DNA from: Diphasiastrum complanatum
Taxonomy: Eukaryota > Streptophyta > Lycopodiopsida > Lycopodiales > Lycopodiaceae
Direction: 5' to 3'
Assembly: GCA_029204225.1 (NCBI GenBank)
Contig: CM055103.1
Location: 50,385,470 to 50,449,469, forward strand
DNA length: 64,000 nt
The first letter of the stretch is position 1; the number at the start of each line of letters is the position of its first letter. Both the position numbers and the translations under genes were made by a program. The notes below the pieces were generated by a model. The model was not told where the DNA came from and did not search any database. It saw only the letters and a list, made by a program, of their open reading frames with translations. Positions 23,186-34,895 of this stretch are shown piece by piece.

Positions 23186-24046
23186 TGTTGAAAATTGTCA
23201 CTTCTCACTTGACATTGGTTCATGTAAATATTGATCAAACATTAGAATATGTTGATGATATGATTTCACACGTGTGGAGCCTGTTCCCACGTGTGAAAGG
23301 ATGTACTTTTCATGTTTGTATATATCCAAATTGATTTTGTATCATTCTAGTTAGTGTGAACATGAAATGACTAGTTTTTAGTCAAGTTGACTAGTCACCT
23401 ACAAATTAGCTTTTCCTTGCATGTGCATGAGTAAATGCTCCCACATGGCAAGTGGATGTTCACACTTGTGTATAGAGTACTAGAAGATAAGAGTTGACCA
23501 TTTTCCTTAGATCCTATTTTTAGGGAATATTCCTATATTCTAGGAGACTAGCATTTTGGATTTTAGTCATATTCTAGAAGGTCAACTATTGGATAAGGAT
23601 CAAGGATGGATAAAATGGATAGATCTAAGTGATGTGGCACTCTTCACACGTGCGAAGGCCTGCTGGATTGTACCAGACTCATGGATGTACTTGATCCATA
23701 AAAGGATCATCATTTTGCTAAGAAGATTGATGAGACTTTTGCACTCTACACTTTTGTGAGATTTCTAGTCATTTGTCTTGTGATTTTTATGCATGATTGC
23801 TATCTAGTATCATTGTACTTGTTGTTTCAGGTGCAGGCCGTACAGTGGACAATACTCCACACGTGTGAAGCCGCTCTCACTAAAAAATGATGTGTTGATC
23901 CATTGCTCTTGCTTAAATCCAAGTGTAGTGAATCTAGATCAAGATCTAATGTGTAGAACTTGATAGATTCATTGATTAAGCAACCAATAACTCTCTATAA
24001 TTGTAAAGTACAATCATTATTGTCCTAAAAACTGTAAAATTTATCA
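23186..24046 (+). repeat. Copia-2 5' LTR (861 bp)
   Basis: It runs TGTTGAAAAT to TTTATCA and is followed by the primer site. It contains several CACACGTGTG palindromes (near 23268, 23288 and 23857, plus a variant at 23647). Confidence 0.9.
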
Positions 24047-24058
24047 TGGTATCAGAGC
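24047..24058 (+). promoter_or_regulatory. Copia-2 primer binding site (initiator tRNA-Met)
   Basis: TGGTATCAGAGC lies directly after the LTR. Confidence 0.95.
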
Positions 24059-24639
24059 TAAGTAAGAGAGTGATCATTGAATCATAAATCTTGTAAAGAT
24101 CATTGGCAAAATTTGTTTTTTGGCCAATACTAGTGAGGGCAAGTTCTTCTAGAGTGATAGCTTGTAATCATTTGGATAAAAACGACTTGGAGGCTGTGTA
24201 TGTACTTTTCACACGTGTGAAACCGTACATCAACTTTCAATTCAAGTTACTTTGTGTTTGTTGGTCCCAAAATCACAATACTAGTTCATTTTTGGTGCTT
24301 TTTGAAGCATACTATTGATCTAGATTCATTCTAACTAATGCCTATGACCAAATAGTGTTTTGGATCATTGAAGCATTTCTTTTTAGAGTCTAAGATCAGA
24401 TCTTAAAAGGCTGATTTGTTCAGATCCTTAATTGAAGTGAAATCTCTAAGAAAAGTGTAAAGCAATTTGTTTGTGAGAGTGAAAGCTAGAAATTTTTTGT
24501 AAGATCTTTGAGTATCATTCAAGCTTGTGTGCTAGTTTGATAGAGACAAGCCTATAGGTATTCTAGAAAGCATTAGGCCTTTTCATAGATCTTTTAAAAT
24601 TCAAAAATCTTTGTGATTTTTAAAAAGAGCATTCATTCT
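24059..24639 (+). other. Copia-2 untranslated leader
   Basis: 580 bases lead up to the gag start codon. One more TTCACACGTGTGAA palindrome lies at about 24210. Confidence 0.7.
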
Positions 24640-25520
24640 AAAATGTCATCCATGGGTGGATATTTGATGGAATCAAGTGAGAGACTCACTTCCACTAATT
24701 ATTCCATTTGGAAAGTGAGAATGGAATCACTCCTAGTGATCCATGATCTATATGACATAGTTCAAGGAGTAGAGGAAGAGCCTCAAACTCCCCAAGAACA
24801 AGCCAAATACAAGAAGAGAGCAAGATTAGCTCTACATTGCATAAAGCTAAATGTATGCAATGACCTCTTGAAAGAGGTATCTTCTTGTACCTCATCCAAA
24901 GAGGCTTGGGATTCATTAAAGAGCATTTATGAATCCAGCAATACTTCAAGAATCCTCATGCTAAGAATCAAGTTTTCCAAAGCATGAAAGGAAGTGGAGA
25001 GAGTGGACAAGAGTATGTTCTTAGGATCAAATCTCTTAACAAGGAGTTAAGTGCAATAGGAGAGAAGATCCAAGATCAAGAACTAGTACAAATCATTTTG
25101 AATGGTCTAAGTGATGAGTTTACCAACTTAGTCCAATCATTTGCCATTCAAGACTCTCTTCCATCCATTAAAAAGTTGCACAATGTTCTTGTGGCCGAGG
25201 AGAGTAGGCTTCTACACCTCAAGACAAGAATGGATAGCATGTCACTTAATGGAGGAGAGGAGAAAGCTAACTTTACATCTAAAGCCAAGAAAAAGCAAAA
25301 TCCATTCAAGAAAAATCAAGGCAAGGAGGCCGAGATGAAGAATGAAGGATCTACCTCCAAAGGCAAAGTGAAGAACAAGGCAAAACTAAAGTGTTTCTTT
25401 TGTGGAAAGAAAGGACACTTTGCCTCAGAATGCTACTTGAAGAAGAATCAACAACCAAAGGAGATCAAGGGAACATTGCTCAAGAGGAAGAATATGAGGA
25501 TGGAATCAACACATCCTTAA
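24640..25520 (+). pseudogene. Copia-2 gag with CCHC zinc knuckle
   Basis: Gag starts at ATG 24640 (MSSMGGYLMESSERL) and reads TNYSIWKVRMESLL and SKEAWDSLKSIYESSNTSRI, the UBN2-type gag. A stop at 24985 truncates it. The remainder (24984-25520) is open in the next frame: EYVLRIKSLNKELSAIGEK, a lysine-rich segment, then CFFCGKKGHFASEC. One frameshift therefore separates the two halves. The protein would be the capsid and nucleocapsid of the element. Confidence 0.85.
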
Positions 25521-26209
25521 TGGTTGCATCTACACCAACTTCAAGTCAAGACACATGGTGGATAGATAGTGGGGCTAGTTCCCACATGTCCTTTAATAAG
25601 CATTATTTTTCTACTCTTCTATCTTGTAATGACTTTAAGAAGTCAATATACACTGCTAGTGATCAAGCATGCAAGATAGATAGAATAGGATCTATACATC
25701 TTTGTTTAGGCACATCTAAAAGGATAGATCTAGATAATGTTTTGTATGTTCCTACCATTTCAAGAAACTTGCTTAGTGTAGGACAATTAATGGACAATGG
25801 ACTAGATGTACATTTCAAGAATGGAGTTTGTTCCATCTTGAAAAATGATAAGTGCATAGCTAGTGGCATTAAGCAAGGTAGACTTTTCAAGTTGGATGCT
25901 AATGTTGCAAGTGAAAGTGTGAACTTGGCTAGGGAGGAGCTAACTCAAGTGGAGCTTTGGCATAAGAGATTAGGCCATCCTAATCTTCAATCTATGGAGT
26001 CAATGGCAAGAAAGGAACTAGCTCTCGGCCTACCAAGAACTTTCAAGAAGTGTGGAAAAATGTGTGAAGTATGTGGCCTTGCAAAGTCACACAAATCTTC
26101 TTACAAGAAATCTTCATCAAGATCTCTCTCTGTACTAGATTCACATGGATTGAGTTACTATCAAAGAAAAGTCTTGTTTATGAAGCTTTCATTAAGTTCA
26201 AGTCTCTAG
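25391..26209 (+). pseudogene. Copia-2 protease and integrase zinc domain
   Basis: The frame carries WWIDSGASSHM with an intact DSG, then NVLYVPTISRNLLSVGQL, the usual copia protease tail. The integrase HHCC domain follows (LWHKRLGHPN...CEVCGLAK). At about 26142-26148 the expected segment with the first catalytic aspartate is missing. VLDS runs straight into sequence that in the next frame reads FTWIELLSKKS. The break falls on a short GATT(C) match, typical of a small deletion. Confidence 0.8.
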
Positions 26210-27630
26210 TAGAGAAACAACTTAGTACTTCTATCAAAGCACTAAGATGTGATAATGGAGGAGAGTACACCTCCAATAAAATGAAAGACTTTTGTGAGAT
26301 CAATGGTATTAAGTTAAAATACACTTGTTCCTACACCCCTCAACAAAATGGGATGGCCGAGAGGAAAAATAGGAGTCTATGTGAGTGTGCAAAGTCCTTG
26401 AGGCTTGATGCATCACTTCCCATCTCATTTTGGGGAGAAGCCATAACATGTGCTAATTATTTGTGTAATAGACTTCCTAGTAGTGCTATAGATGGGATCT
26501 CACCTTATCAAGCCTTGTTTGATAAGAAACCCAATGTAAAAGATTTTAAGATCTTTGGATGTACATGTTATGTACACATTCCTTTGGAGACTAGAAGAAA
26601 AGAAGATGCTACCTCCTTCATAGGAATCTTTGTTGGCTATGGAGAAAATAGCAAGGGATATAGGATATATGATCCTACATCCAAGAAAGTAAAGGTAAGC
26701 AAGGATGTACTTTTTGATGAGTCACAATTTGCTAAGAGCTTGTCAAATAGATCTAACCCATTGTGCATTGAAGATCTTGACAAATCCGAAGAGGATCTTG
26801 ACAAACCCGAGGATGATCATGACAAACCCGAGGATGGAGATTTGGATCCAAGTCAAAAGGGGCCAAGAAGATCATCAAGGAGCAAGGCCGAGCATGTTGT
26901 GAAAGCAACTAATGAAGGTGATGAAGCATCCTTTGAGGACATCACTCTCTTTAGGAAGCTTATATGCTCTCTAATCTATTTAACTATCACTAGACCTGAC
27001 TTAAGTTTTTGTGTAAGCAAGTTGAGTCAAAGTATGCAAGCTCCTTTAGTTCATCATTGGAAAAGTGCCAAGAGAGTACTTAGATATGTTTCTAGTACTA
27101 GATTTTTTGGCATACTTTATGAAGGATCTAACTTGCACTTGAGAGCCTACTCGGATTCAGATTTTGCAGGAGACAAGATGGATAGGAAGTCCATCAGTGC
27201 ATTTGCAACATTTCTTTGTGGAGGAGTGATATCTTGGCTTTCCAAAAAGCAAGATACAATCTCACTATCTTCTTGTGAAGCCGAGTACAAGGCATTGACT
27301 TCAACAATCAAAGAGCTCCTATGGCTAAGAAGACTCTTGATGGAACTACATGTGCTAGAGGCCGAGGAGATCCCTTACATATTTTGTGACAATCAAGCTT
27401 CTCAACAAATTGCTTCAAATCCTATCTTCCATGCTAGAACAAAGCATATTGAGATAGCTCACCACTTTGTGAGGGAGAAGGTACAATCCAAGGAAGTGCA
27501 ACTACATCATGTACCATCATCCGAATGCATAGCTGATATCTTAACTAAACCATTGTCCAAAGATCCATTTTTTAAGTTAAGATATGCTCTTGGAATTGTA
27601 GATAGATGTACACTAGATTTGCCAAGTTAG
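26146..27630 (+). pseudogene. Copia-2 integrase C-part fused to RNase H, RT deleted in frame
   Basis: From FTWIELLSKKS the frame is open to 27630. It holds LRCDNGGEYTS and NGMAERKNRS (the second D and the E of the DDE triad), FGCTCYVHIPLE and GYRIYDPTSKKVKVS. An acidic stretch follows with an imperfect seven-residue repeat of DLDKPED type. The frame passes directly from SSRSK to LICSLIYLTITRPDLSF, the segment after RT. RNase H follows: AYSDSDFAGD, SLSSCEAEYKAL, CDNQAS and HARTKHIEIA. About 250 RT residues are absent without a frame break. Confidence 0.85.
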
Positions 27631-27643
27631 AAGTGAGGAGGAG

Positions 27644-28004
27644 TGTTGAAAATTGTCACTTCTCACTTGACATTGGTTCATGTAAATATTGATCAAACAT
27701 TAGAATATGTTGATGATATGATTTCACACGTGTGGAGCCTGTTCCCACGTGTGAAAGGATGTATTTTTCATGTTTGTATATATTCAAATTGATTTTGTAT
27801 CAGTCTAGTTAGTGTGAACATGAAATGACTAGTTTTTAGTCAAGTTGACTAGTCACCTACAAATTAGCTTTTCCTTGCATGTGCATGAGTAAGTGCTCCC
27901 ACATGGCAAGTGGATGTTCACACGTGTGTATAGAGTACTATAAGATAAGAGTTGACCATTTTAAAGTACAATCATTATTGTTCTAAAAACTGTAAAATTT
28001 ATCA
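27644..28004 (+). repeat. Copia-2 3' LTR with 500-bp internal deletion
   Basis: It is preceded by a purine tract (AAGTGAGGAGGAG). It matches the 5' LTR to GTTGACCATTTT, then jumps to AAAGTACAATC. The missing part corresponds to about 23505-24004. Confidence 0.9.
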
Positions 28005-28600
28005 TTCCACACCATGATGAACTGCTAAATGTTGCATGGCTACCTACTAATGAATCAGACAATTTATTCATTGATGACGAGAATGTCTTACGAATTCAGA
28101 ATTGCCTAGAAGATATGGACATTTTTTATATTCAGATCCTCAACTATATGGAGGCACTCCCACTTAGGACCTATCCGCAACATGCTTCCAAGGTGGAACC
28201 AGTTGCCAAAGTTGCAATTGAAAAGCCTGAGACAAAATTCTACCGTCCCAAACGCCCACACTATCCATGGGATCTCTTTGAGGAGGAGACTATCTTTCAA
28301 ATTGAAGACGAGATCCTCCATGACATACCAACTGTCCCTCATCCACACACCTCTCCACCACCGAAACCTCAACCACGTGGTCATAGTATGAAAGAAAAAG
28401 TGAAAAAACCACTTGGGAAGTTCCTGAGATTGCCTCTAGTCTACACCAGTCCCCAAAAATTTCCAAGCACCATCCCGGCAAGAGAAAGACAAGGCCCCCC
28501 TTGAATCTCCAGCCCATGATGTTCCTGCATACTTTAAGGACTATACGATCGAGGATGTCATAATCCATTTACCCTAAGCTCAATGTGAGCCAATTAGAAA
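28005..28600 (+). pseudogene. Gypsy pol, segment between protease and RT
   Basis: This resumes the gypsy element after the second TTCCA. A 129-codon open frame (28115-28504) is rich in proline and charged residues, like a linker. No catalytic motif was seen. Confidence 0.5.
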
Positions 28601-28615
28601 TTCACCCTACGAAGG

Positions 28616-30111
28616 CCCTGCACAAACCATAACCCTTTCCTGAGTGAGCCCAATGAAACCAACGAATATCTTGTCCATGTCGGAGCTCATCTCAATTGCG
28701 AACAATGTAGACGGCTTGAAAAGTTCCTGCGAGAATATCGACATGTCTTTGCCTGGACCTATAAAGACATAAAAGGCATCTCATCCCAAGTAGTTGTGCA
28801 TCGTATCCCGCTTAAACCGGGTGCAAGACCCACTGCGAGTCGTCCATACAGATGCAATCCCATCTACAACGCCTCTTAGATGCGAGATTTATCTATGAAA
28901 TTGAGCATACTAAGTGGGTCTCCGCAATTGTCATCATCCCCAAGAAAAATGGAAAACTCCAAATCTGTGTCGATTTTAAAAAACTTAACGTCGTCACTGA
29001 ACGTGATCACTTTCCATTACCTTTCGGAGAATCCATCTTAGAAAATCTAGCAGGAGATGAGGCTTACTCCTTCTTAGATGGCTTTAGTGGATACAATATG
29101 ATCCAAATCGTTGAAGAAGATCAACACAAAACCACTTTTGCCACAGAATGGAGAACCTTCTGCTAGAAAGTCATGCCCTTTGGTCTCTGCAATGCCCCTA
29201 ACACCTTCCAACATATTATGCAAGTGGCCTTTTCTCAGCAGATGAGCGATACCTTAGAAGTTTACTTGGATGATTTAGGAGCACATTCCGAAGCAATATG
29301 CCATCTGTCTGTGCTCGAAATTTTTTTTATCCAATGTCAATGCTTTGGCATCTCTCTTAATCCTTAAAAATGCCAGATTTGGGTAACCCATGGTATTGTG
29401 TTAGGACATATTATCTCACGAAATGGCATTTCCACTGACCCTGAAAAGATCCTTATCATTCAAAATCTTCCGTAATCGCGTACGATACGTGAAGTTCACT
29501 AGATCTAGGACTTCTAAAAGTTATACTTGGAATAGAAGTCACTAGAAGTGATGATTTTACTTTCATATTTTAATCTTGGCCACACCAACTACTATCGGTG
29601 CTTTATTTTTTATTTTGCTAACAAAGCATGCTTAATCTACAAAGTAGTTGTAGTTTCCAAATGGATGAATGAACAACGCGTCATCTTTAATCAACTCAAA
29701 GAAGCCCTTACCAATGCACCCATCATCCGGGCTCCTGATTATTCTAAAGAATTCCATGTGCATACCAATGCATCCAAGTATGCGATTGGAGCAGTGCTCA
29801 CCCAACCGGGAGAATTCAAAAAGGAATACTCAATCCGTTTTCTTAGTCGACAATTGATACCTGCTGAAGTCAATTATACCACTACCGAACGTGAAGCCTT
29901 GGCAATGGTATATGCAGTTCAGAAGTTTCGCCATTATCTTCTAGGAAAAGTCTTTGCGTTCTTCACTGATCATCAAGAACTGTTGTATCTCATCAACAAG
30001 ACTTGCACCACAGGCCGTATTACTAGATGGATCCTATTACTGCAAGAATTTGAGTTTAGGATCGTGGTTTGTAAGGGAGTTCAGCATTTTCTAGTAGACC
30101 ATCTATCTTGA
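28616..30111 (+). pseudogene. Gypsy reverse transcriptase and RNase H
   Basis: RT starts with a segment ending FAWTYKDIKGIS and is broken by a frameshift at about 28850. It then has VSAIVIIPKKNGKLQICVDF, SFLDGFSGYNMIQI, FGLCNAPNTFQ and the catalytic VYLDD (about 29265). A stop lies at 29164 and others after 29365. About 29470-29640 is disturbed. RNase H (29640-30111) reads FHVHTNASKYAIGAVL, with the first catalytic D replaced by N, then REALAMVYAVQKFRHYLLG and FFTDHQEL. The element cannot make an active enzyme. Confidence 0.8.
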
Positions 30112-30148
30112 ATCCCTAACCTCCCTACCCCTGATCAAGGCGTCAACG

Positions 30149-31436
30149 ATGATTTACCAGATGCAATCTTTTTTGGGGCTAGTTGACTCTACACCTATAT
30201 GGGCTAAGGAAATTACAGAATATTTAACTTCAGGGCAAATGGATACTTCCTTCTCTAAGCCTCAACAACGTGCATTGGTCCTCAAAACTAAACCTTATAC
30301 GTTAATTGTAGGACAACTCTACAAGCAAGGGTTAGATGGAATTATCCACCGATGTCTTACTGAAGGCGAAATACCCTCTGTAATTTTCCTCACTTATAAA
30401 GGTATTGGTGCAGGCCATTTCTCTTCTGAAACAACTGTCAAGAAAATCCTCTTGGCCGGTTCTGGGTGGCCAACACTCTTCAAGGATACGCACAATTACA
30501 CTAAGGCTTGTGATGTCTGCCAACGCACAAAATGCTTTCAAAAAATAGACTACATGCCTTTACACCCCGTAACCACTGATCAAGCTTTCCAAAAATGGAA
30601 AATTGATTATGTCAGACCTATTAGTCCTGCCGCTCGACACACACAATCTCGTTACATCATATTTGCTACGGACTATTGCTCCAAATGGGTTGAAGCAAGA
30701 GCTGTTTGCAATGCTCACGCTTGTTCTACCGCCAAATTTCTCTATGAACAGGTTATAGTTCATTTCGGATGTCCTCTAGAGCTTATTAGTGATAAGGGGT
30801 ACACATTTCCTTAACTTTGTCATAGCAGATCATCTTTCCAAATTTTTTGTAGTACATCACAAAAGTTCCCCATACTATCCACGCTACAATGGCCAAACAA
30901 AATCCACCAATAAAATCCTATGTGGAATTCTCACCAAAACCGTCAAATCTAGCCGCTTTGATTGGGAACCCAAACTCCGTGCTACTCTCTGGGCTTATCG
31001 CACCACCCCGAAGCGAGCTACAGGCTTAACCTCTTTCCAGCTCACATATGGGCAAGAAGCCATTATGCCTGTGGAATTCCATATCCCCTCCCTTTGAGTA
31101 GCCTATAACCTTGAGTTTGATACTCATCAGAATCTAGCAAACAGATTATTCCATCTGGAGCAACTTTGTGAAACATGACAGATCAACATCCATGCTCAAC
31201 AAGTCCACAAACGACGACAAAAAGCATGGCATGATCGATCATTGAAACTTAGAGATTTCTAGGTTGGAGATAAGGTCCTGCTATACCAGGCCAAAGCCTT
31301 CAAAGGTAAACTGAAATTTTCTGGCCAAGGACCTTACGTCATTGAAAAATTCTTTGCCTCTGGATATGTACAACTCCAAACCCTTCAAGGCGATATCCTC
31401 GACATTGTGGTCAATGGGAGCTGATTGAGAAAGTAC
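30149..31436 (+). pseudogene. Gypsy integrase
   Basis: The zinc domain reads GAGHFSSETTVKKIL...CDVCQRTK. The core has WKIDYVRPIS (first D), ELISDKG (second D) and PYYPRYNGQTKSTNK, where the expected catalytic E in QTE is K. A frameshift at about 30800 splits the core. The tail (31100-31436) contains WHDRSLKLRDF, VGDKVLLY and KFSGQGPYVIEK, the usual GPY/F module, with stops between. No chromodomain follows. Confidence 0.8.
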
Positions 31437-32049
31437 AATGAACCCTGTTTTTATCTTGATATGTATTAGTTGTTTTCTTTCCTATTGTTTTTTTTCTTTT
31501 TTTATTGCCTGCATGCCATTTCGACAACATTTTTGTTGTGCTTTCTTGCTCAAACCATCAAGATACTATCAGATCTGGTATACCAACAGTTTTCTTGGAG
31601 AAAATCACAAAAGTCATTAGTTTCAGAAGAAATTTTTTCACAACATCTCAGATAGAATTCGCCTAACCCCTTTTTGACAGTGCACGATTCATTTTTTGCC
31701 TCCGCAAATTCTGTCTCAGAGACAAAAATTTCTAAAAATGGAAAAAAGTAGTTTTTTTTTCATTAGATATCCACTATCAGAATTTGCAGACAATTCGCTG
31801 GAGCTCAAAATGATCCTCACAATTTCTCTGCTATCTCTACGAATTCTATTCAGACACATTTTTGCGCTGTCAGACGTTTTTTCTCTTTTGGCATAAAAAA
31901 ATCACTTACAAGAATTCGCGGGCCCTCAGAACGTTGCCTCAAAATTCGCGACCATCATTACCAAATCATGGACACTAAGGATGATTTCTGAGTGAAGTTG
32001 CGAATTCCTATAAAAAAAGTCTATATATAGTCCTCCACCCTTCTCTTCT
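31437..32049 (+). other. Gypsy spacer after integrase
   Basis: T-rich, with repeated AATTCGC/GAATTC words similar to the leader at 20200-20720. No coding signal. Confidence 0.5.
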
Positions 32050-34882
32050 TTCTGGACTACATCCAAGAGTGGCAGCTATACCATTATCAACGTCTCTCCT
32101 AGGGATCTCCAGAGCATTGGCTTCCCTAATCTCGAAGAGACAATCCATGGAAAGGGCACCAACTATGATGCCAAGTACTTCACAAAGTTTTTGACAGAGG
32201 ACGACAAAACCATTGTCTAAACCAACGATGGGATCGCTATCCGCCTCATCACGGATCCCCATCTATGGGCCGCCTCAGAAATCCTCGTCACCATGGCCGA
32301 AGTGCATACCGTCAAGATGGATCGCATATCACCGAATGACCTCTTTTCTTTGACCCTCACCATGGACGATTCCACTCAAAATTATAAGTGGGCTGAGAAG
32401 GTAGCAGAGAAGTTGTGCGGAGCTTTGGAAGCTCAAAAACCAACTACCAAATGTGCGTATCTCCTCCACATGTTGGTCACCAAACAATTGGGGTCTAAGG
32501 CAGCTGCCGCCATCAAGGAGCTGGATGCTGTTCATCCCAGCACAAAAAAACGAGCCACCCCCCAACCAACAGTCGAACCGGTCTCACCAGCCCCACCTAC
32601 TAAGAAGTAGAAAGGGAAGGCGATCAGCACAGAAGCCGATGTCCCTCATGACATTCTATCCAATGACATCGGGGTGGAATATGTTGAATCTGGAGGGAGC
32701 CCTCTGGGGTGGCAGACATTGTCGGCTCTGATTCTATGGGCGTGATTCCGTCCACACAGACAATCTCCTCTCCATCACTTGCTTTCACACTCCCACCACC
32801 ACCCCCACCAATTACCTGCCACCTCCACACCCTCACGAACTCTCAACACGGGCTTCACTTCCACACTTCCACAAAAGCCCTCACCTGTACAAATCTTCAC
32901 CCTACTTGACTCCACAGTCAATGTAGATGATATTACAATTACTAAGTGCACTTCCATTAACCACTGTCACCACTAACCCAATCCAACAATCTCTGCCACG
33001 CAGTATCTCCCCACCTCTTGTACCCATCAATCCATAATCACCTCCACCTGCTTTTCATACACCTCCATCTAGTCATGCTCCTGATTTTCTACCATTTAAC
33101 ACAATGCTGTATCCTAACTACACACGCACCCTCCCTGACATTGGTCCTTGGGAGCGGTTACTCCTTGCAGCCCAAAAAGCGGTATGGTTGGTGAATGAGC
33201 TCCAATACAATCTATTCGTCACCCTAGGAGGACAATATACTATGCGACAATTTGATGATGATGCTATGGCGGACCTTTAGAAAGAAAAAGCAAGGCTGGA
33301 GGAGGAAAACAAACAACAACAGCTGCAGATCCAGAACCTCATGAATTACAATCAACAACAGCAGCAGATGCTACTCCACCTCCAGAACCAGCTCCAACTG
33401 AAGGTATCCAACATGCAGCAAACCATCGATACCCTCAAAGCCGAAAATGATGAGGTTGTAGTAGATTCACAAGCAGCATGTTCCACTATGAAGGAACAGT
33501 TGAAAATGGTGGACTTCAATGACTTCGCACCACCAGCTATTCCTAAGGGAACTACCATTCCAGTGGTGGCCTATCAAACGCTAGCCCAAAAGCTGAAAGC
33601 CACGACGGAGCAGCACTCAGAATTACAACAATCATATCGCTTCCATTGAGGCCTTAAACTAGCACATAGCCACCCTGGAAGAACACTTAAAGGCCGTTGT
33701 CCAGTCAACACCGTCGGTTCATGCAGAGGATGTCCAATTCCATGATTTAGGGCACCACTTTGATGGACCAGATGGTGGAGATGGAACAGGATTTTAATAG
33801 CCTCCTCTTGCAACTCAAGGCTCCGAATTTCAAGGCCAACCCCTAGGGCAAGGAGCTCAAACACCAACCAATCCGTCAGGCTCTGGAGGTACTAGTTCCC
33901 AACATTATCTTTTTTCTTCCACCGCTTCTAACCCTCTCGACACCACTAACCCCCCTTTCATTCCACGACAATTTTCTCCTGAGTCACAAAGAATTGCTGA
34001 AGCTAACCCCTCACCTCCTCTCTCTCCTGAACCCGATCCACAAATTCAACACAAGGTTGCCTCTGAAGCCCCAACCATTTGGCATAGAATCACGTCCCTA
34101 GAACCGAATAAGGAGTTGCGCGTCTCTCAGGAGTTTGCCAAGAAATATCCAACAACAAAAGAGCGAGGTGGCTACATACTGCCAGATCTGGACCAGAGTA
34201 AAACACATAAAGAAGCAGTCAAACTCCTAGATCCACAACCTCTCTGGTGTCATCAACTCTTCTTGCAAAGTAAGACCTCAATGACACGGTATCTTGAAGC
34301 TCCCTCCTACATGCGCACAAATCCTTATTACTATCCAGTAGCGAGGCGAGAACCGTTTCCTGCCTCCAAGGTCAAGAACAAAATCTTTTGGCCTAAGCTC
34401 ACAGGCGTAGATACCGGCAACTTAGTCGAAGACATGGTCACCACCTGTCGAGTATTCTACTAGGAGCACCATGGCAATCCTGATCGCGACATCAGATATT
34501 TTGCGAATAATTGCGGCCTGGTGGCATTTCTGGTAGAACTTAGAGGTTTTTGGGATCGAGGGTTACCTCCAATCGCCCTTCATATCAATAAACCCTTGTG
34601 AATGCAAGACAACCATATCAACGTTGCAAGGCTCTATTATCACGTCACACTCACTTCCGCTTTGCACGTTGATATGGTGGAGCTATGGAGAACCCATAAC
34701 TTTCTCCAGGGTATGCTCCATCATTACAAACCCATGCCCTTCCTGAACAAATTATGGTGGCAAATGATGGAGGGCATCTGCACAACAATCTACCACTTCC
34801 GACAGCAACAGTCTCACCTCCAAGAAGCACAAAAGATCCAGGACGAAAAGGCGTCGATTGGTGTGGGACCACCAATCCAATA
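32050..34882 (+). pseudogene. Gypsy extra ORF region after integrase, function unknown
   Basis: Between integrase and the 3' LTR lies about 2.8 kb of coding-like sequence, broken by stops and shifts. Pieces: about 32074-32610 (with SPRDLQSIGFPNLEETIHG and KWAEKVAEKLCGALEAQK), a proline-rich part, 33280-33649 (glutamine-rich, coiled-coil-like: QQQQQMLLHLQNQLQLKV), and 34116-34882 (EFAKKYPTTKERGGYILPD; LWWQMMEGICTTIYHFRQQQ). No signal peptide, membrane segment or fusion motif was visible, so I would not call it envelope. Plant Ty3 elements of the Athila and Tat groups often carry an additional ORF here. This one resembles nothing I can name. Confidence 0.5.
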
Positions 34883-34895
34883 AGGAGGGGGATAA

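Larger units (their letters stand above)
23186..28004 (+). mobile_element. Copia-2: Ty1/copia element lacking RT, nested in the gypsy
   Basis: The 4.8-kb element runs from TGTTGAAAATTGTC to AAAATTTATCA. The perfect target duplication TTCCA lies at 23181-23185 and 28005-28009. The two LTRs are almost identical where both are present, so the insertion is the youngest in this nest. Gag, protease, part of integrase and RNase H remain. The RT core and the first integrase aspartate region are deleted. It would depend on another element for copying. Confidence 0.9.

Noticed and set aside
32050-34882. Calling the gypsy extra ORF an envelope protein
   Set aside because: I saw no signal peptide, transmembrane segment or cysteine pattern, and the reading frame is broken. 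Position alone is not enough.
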